Positions 61,043-64,000 of a stretch of DNA of 64,000 bases are shown here, one piece after another (within the stretch, counting starts at the first letter, position 1; every line of letters starts with the position of its first letter). The notes beneath the pieces were generated by a model. That model searched no databases. It was given only the letters and a program-made list of their open reading frames with translations, and was not told where the DNA came from. This DNA comes from Pantanalinema sp. GBBB05 (lineage in GTDB: Bacteria; Cyanobacteriota; Cyanobacteriia; Leptolyngbyales; Leptolyngbyaceae), in the NCBI GenBank assembly GCA_016743235.1, contig VRZD01000030.1, forward strand, positions 1-64,000, read 5' to 3'. Made by a program: the position numbers and the translations under genes.

Positions 61043-63328
61043 TTAAGACATAACTGCCTCCGGAAACTGCTGTCGCAAAGCAGGAATCACCGGGCAGGGT
61101 TTCCGATCCTCCAAGTTCTCTGGCTTATTCCAGGTAAATGGCGCTTTTTGGGCAGCCGACATCCACAACAATCGCTTCGCTCGGGTCATTGCCACATACA
61201 GCAAGCGAAATTCTTCTGCTGTCTTCAAGTTCTTTGCTTTTTCCCACGCCTCCACCACGTTCGGCAATGGAAATTGATCATGTAAACTCGCCCGAATTTG
61301 AGCCCGCGCCACTTCCGACAAGGTAAAGTCACCCAAAAACTGCCACTGTGGCGGAATTCGTACCGCATTTGGGATCATATTCTCATGCAGAAATGGCAGA
61401 AAAACATAATCCCAATCCAGCCCTTTGGCTTTGTGCATAGTGATAATCGTCAGTTGCCCACCAGCGGTATAGCGAGATTCCATGGCTTCTGCATCCACTG
61501 GCTCAAATCGCTCCGAAGCGACGATTTCACTTAACACACCTAATAATGCTGATAATGAGTGATTTCCAGTTGTTTGTTGCAGTAAGCGATCGGTCAGTTT
61601 ATCCGCCGTTGCTAATTCACTTTGGTCATAGTCCAGGGTATACGCCAGAAACGGAATTAATTGATAGGTCGGCAATTCCAACCGTGCGCGTAACAGGCTC
61701 GTACAGTAGCGACGGGCTTGCAAGACGGCATCCGATTGAGGCGGCTCGATCGCACTGGGGTACAGAAACTGCTCCGGAAAAGCCACCAAAGCATTCAAAT
61801 CTTGGGTAGGAATCAATCGGCGATCGACCAGTGTAGTTAAGGCGGCTTTCAGGTAATCCGGTGAATGCGGTCGATCGCAAAATTGCAGCAACCGCAGGAG
61901 TTCAGCCGGGACATGGGATTGCCGATCGTGCTGCCCCACTTCATAAATCGGCATATCTTCACCATGCCAGCGCTTCAATTCTCTGGCAATAAATCGTCCT
62001 TGCTCATTGATCCGCACTAACACTGCTACCTGAGCCTGGGGATCTTGCTGAAACAACTGCATCACCCGTTGACCAATCAGTGCCACGGTTTGATAGACAT
62101 CCTCAGGTCTGTACAATTCCAGACCCCGCCCTTCTGCTGCCGGATTGGCATTCGGTTGCGGATCGTCCGCCTCTACCGGGTCAATGGCTTGGGGTCGAAA
62201 GGGTTGCACGTTGCCCGCTAACTGCGATCGGTTGACCCACTGCAACATAAAATTGGCAGCCGTAATAATCCGGCGATTGCTCCGTCCTGCCTGGGTCATG
62301 GTGGCAAGGTGCTGCTGTTGCCGACAAGTATCACAAAATTCTCGAAAGTAAATGGGGTCAGCCGGAGTAAAGGTCGAGTTAATCGCCTGATTTGGATCAC
62401 CCACCCGAACGAGATTTAAGGACGCAGAATTCTCTGGATCATGCGGATCGGCAGCCAGAATTTCTAACAGTCGGGTTTGCAGAGGGCTAGAGTCCTGCGC
62501 TTCATCTTCAAACACACCAAACACTTGGTTCTGCCACAACTCCCGCACTGCCGGATCTTCCAATACCCGTAATGCGCCCAAAATCATCTCGTCATAGTCC
62601 ATTAAATTGCGACTACGCAGTTGTGCCTGGTAAAACTCATATAATCCTGCCGCGATCGCCAGAATCTCATAATCTGGTGCAGATTCCTCTCCTTCACGGG
62701 TCGATCGCACTATCGCATCACGCCCCAGTTGGTACAGATCTTGCGGCAACAAGCCTGAACTTTTTGCCTCCCGGATTACCGTGTTCGCCAAATCGGGTAA
62801 GACCTCCGTCCGTAACACGGACTGCCGCCGCAACCGCTCCGTTTCTTCGCCATCAAACTGCCGCCCTTCCAGCAACAATTGATATTGACGTGGATTTGCG
62901 GCTAACCACTGTTCCACACAGTTGCGAATCAACCGATGCCCTTTCTCTGGCGTAATCAACACACTGTCTGGATTCAAGCCGGACAATTCCAGATGACTCC
63001 GCGCGATCGACCAGGCCAACCCATGCAAGGTATGAACCGAAAAGCCACCAACCGGCAACGATAGCTGCTTCAGGTTGTCTCGAATTTTCGCCTTAATATT
63101 CGCAGCAGCGGATCGGGTAAAGGTCACAACGATCAATTGCCGTTTTTGATGGAGTTGATGCCGAGCGATCGCGATCGCCGCTGCCGCTGCCATCCCGGTT
63201 GATTTCCCAGCCCCCGGTACGGCTGATACCGCCAACGTTCCGCCTTGCCAGTCAGCGAGTTCCTGTTGTCCTGGTCGGAGAGTTGCCCGGAGGTCAGCGA
63301 TCGAGGGAGGAGGGGAGGAGAGCAGCAT
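61043..63328 (-). CDS. UvrD/Rep-type superfamily 1 DNA helicase
   Basis: An ATP-dependent 3'-5' DNA helicase of about 761 residues from the ATG at 63328; a TTG at 63373 would add 15 hydrophobic residues. Motifs in order: Q-like LRPGQQELADW, Walker A AVPGAGKSTGM, motif Ia VTFTRSAAANIKAKI, motif II FEDEAQDSSPLQ, motif III VGDPNQAINSTF, motif V ITMHKAKGLDWDYVFLPF and motif VI YVAMTRAKRLLW. It lacks a RecB-type nuclease domain. A repair role is inferred from the family. It lies 48 bp downstream of the DUF1824 gene on the same strand. Confidence 0.93.
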   Translation of the reverse strand: MLLSSPPPSIADLRATLRPGQQELADWQGGTLAVSAVPGAGKSTGMAAAAAIAIARHQLHQKRQLIVVTFTRSAAANIKAKIRDNLKQLSLPVGGFSVHTLHGLAWSIARSHLELSGLNPDSVLITPEKGHRLIRNCVEQWLAANPRQYQLLLEGRQFDGEETERLRRQSVLRTEVLPDLANTVIREAKSSGLLPQDLYQLGRDAIVRSTREGEESAPDYEILAIAAGLYEFYQAQLRSRNLMDYDEMILGALRVLEDPAVRELWQNQVFGVFEDEAQDSSPLQTRLLEILAADPHDPENSASLNLVRVGDPNQAINSTFTPADPIYFREFCDTCRQQQHLATMTQAGRSNRRIITAANFMLQWVNRSQLAGNVQPFRPQAIDPVEADDPQPNANPAAEGRGLELYRPEDVYQTVALIGQRVMQLFQQDPQAQVAVLVRINEQGRFIARELKRWHGEDMPIYEVGQHDRQSHVPAELLRLLQFCDRPHSPDYLKAALTTLVDRRLIPTQDLNALVAFPEQFLYPSAIEPPQSDAVLQARRYCTSLLRARLELPTYQLIPFLAYTLDYDQSELATADKLTDRLLQQTTGNHSLSALLGVLSEIVASERFEPVDAEAMESRYTAGGQLTIITMHKAKGLDWDYVFLPFLHENMIPNAVRIPPQWQFLGDFTLSEVARAQIRASLHDQFPLPNVVEAWEKAKNLKTAEEFRLLYVAMTRAKRLLWMSAAQKAPFTWNKPENLEDRKPCPVIPALRQQFPEAVMS

Positions 63329-63376
63329 GGAAGGGAAGATAACGGAGATGAGGAGAATGGGAAAGCAAGCCAATCC

Positions 63377-63790
63377 TTAGAACAAATCTAGGGGCAAATG
63401 CCCGAAGGTTTCGTTCACATCCCCATCATAGGCAGATTGACAAGAAACCAGGACACCACGATGTTTTCCAACATAGGAATCGCTGTGACAGCGTCCGGTC
63501 TTCGGGTTGTACTTGACATAAACTATGCCTGCTAAGGCTGGAACCTCGGGAAACTCTTCATATCCCAAACCTGCCAAGTAGTGATGGAGAGCGGCAGTAG
63601 CTTGCTCAACGCTATCGGCACAAATACCAAAAATTTGGTAATCCGAATGGTTCGCGACTAATAACAGAGCCTGACGAGTGAGAGCTTGATCAGGAATTGC
63701 CTCGGGTGACAAGCGATCGAGGCAAGTAAATTGCCGCAATACGCTTTGAGCCTCTGCCAACGCTAACGTCACCGAATCTGAAGCCGCCAT
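63377..63790 (-). CDS. DUF1824 family protein
   Basis: A 137-residue cyanobacterial protein of unknown function. Family landmarks are QSVLRQFTCLDRL, LLVANHSDYQIFGICADS, VYVKYNPKTGRCHSDSYVGK and GVLVSCQSAYDGDVNETFGH. It is soluble, with three Cys residues, no membrane segment and no enzymatic motif that I know. It is first in a pair with the helicase gene, and its 3' end lies 48 bp from the helicase start. Confidence 0.88.
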   Translation of the reverse strand: MAASDSVTLALAEAQSVLRQFTCLDRLSPEAIPDQALTRQALLLVANHSDYQIFGICADSVEQATAALHHYLAGLGYEEFPEVPALAGIVYVKYNPKTGRCHSDSYVGKHRGVLVSCQSAYDGDVNETFGHLPLDLF

Positions 63791-64000
63791 ATGAGTAATC
63801 CCCTATACAAACTCAATCAGCCTACCACCATCCCCTCTTCCCCTCACCTGCCTTATCTTCCCCATCTCCCTCCCCTACCCCATTTGTCTCATCTCCCTTC
63901 TTTCAATCGACGGATTCTTATTGCTAAAGATGTGCAAGTGGCAATTTTTGTTATACTAAGCTCAACAGCTTATTGACGAAGATTCTCAATGTGGCTCTAG

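Noticed and set aside
63791..63976. 61-codon Pro/His/Leu-rich frame at the right edge
   Set aside because: Repetitive cct/cat sequence explains it; no family or convincing start.

Overview
The window is a stretch of cyanobacterial chromosome. The evidence is the C-terminal part of photosystem I subunit PsaL at the left edge, a Gun4 protein, a DUF751/Ycf33 protein, two primary-type sigma factors, a cyanobacterial-length isocitrate dehydrogenase, a PTPA-CTERM protein and very frequent HIP1 octamers (GCGATCGC). The mix of genes suggests a filamentous, Leptolyngbya/Oscillatoria-like organism, but the species cannot be fixed from the sequence alone. Coding is on both strands with long AT-richer spacers. 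I see no tRNA, rRNA, CRISPR array, intact insertion sequence or prophage.

Layout. 0-8 kb: psaL end, principal sigma factor, a polysaccharide deacetylase, a receiver-like protein without its phosphorylation residues, a secreted repeat protein, and an exopolysaccharide pair (sugar transferase and glycosyltransferase). 8-11 kb: a zinc ABC transporter (znuA-znuC-znuB) with a palindromic operator candidate. 11-18 kb: RqcH, RemA-guanylate kinase, hemB, an NTF2-like protein, a MoaD/ThiS-like protein and a very Ser/Asn/Gly-rich secreted protein. 18-24 kb: GST, a HerA-like ATPase, a group 2 sigma factor with a long leader, hemC. 24-29 kb: SDR, DUF2243 membrane protein and a PAS-Crp fusion regulator. 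29-39 kb: SbcC/Rad50-like ATPase, CobO, a deoxyhypusine-synthase-like enzyme, a GH3 enzyme with rbfA, DUF751 and an SH3 protein. 39-50 kb: cellulose-synthase-like BcsA, a PTPA-CTERM protein, a degenerate histidine kinase, Gun4, a nucleotidyltransferase, a NarL-type regulator, icd and a PEP-CTERM protein. 50-64 kb: PrxQ, a repeat-containing C39-like peptidase, SfsA, DUF4278, Dps, a decayed alcohol dehydrogenase, a DAACS symporter, a hydrolase/solute-binding fusion, DUF421, a UvrD-type helicase and DUF1824.

Functional links. Tetrapyrrole synthesis is represented three times (hemB, hemC, gun4), with cobalamin adenosylation nearby. Cell-surface and polymer functions recur: deacetylase, sugar transferase, glycosyltransferase, BcsA, two sorting-signal proteins and GH3. 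Signalling proteins include two that look catalytically dead (receiver and histidine kinase).

Most unusual items: the 838-residue fusion of a DUF1400/alpha-beta hydrolase with a periplasmic solute-binding domain (57301-59817); the PAS-Crp fusion overlapping a DUF2243 gene; the pseudo-histidine kinase; paired 12-bp palindromes 22 bp apart over a small gene's start (38782-38817); a recognisable alcohol dehydrogenase pseudogene (55590-55955); and several hairpins between genes whose loops carry HIP1 octamers. I do not see a clear multi-gene system that I can call new with confidence.
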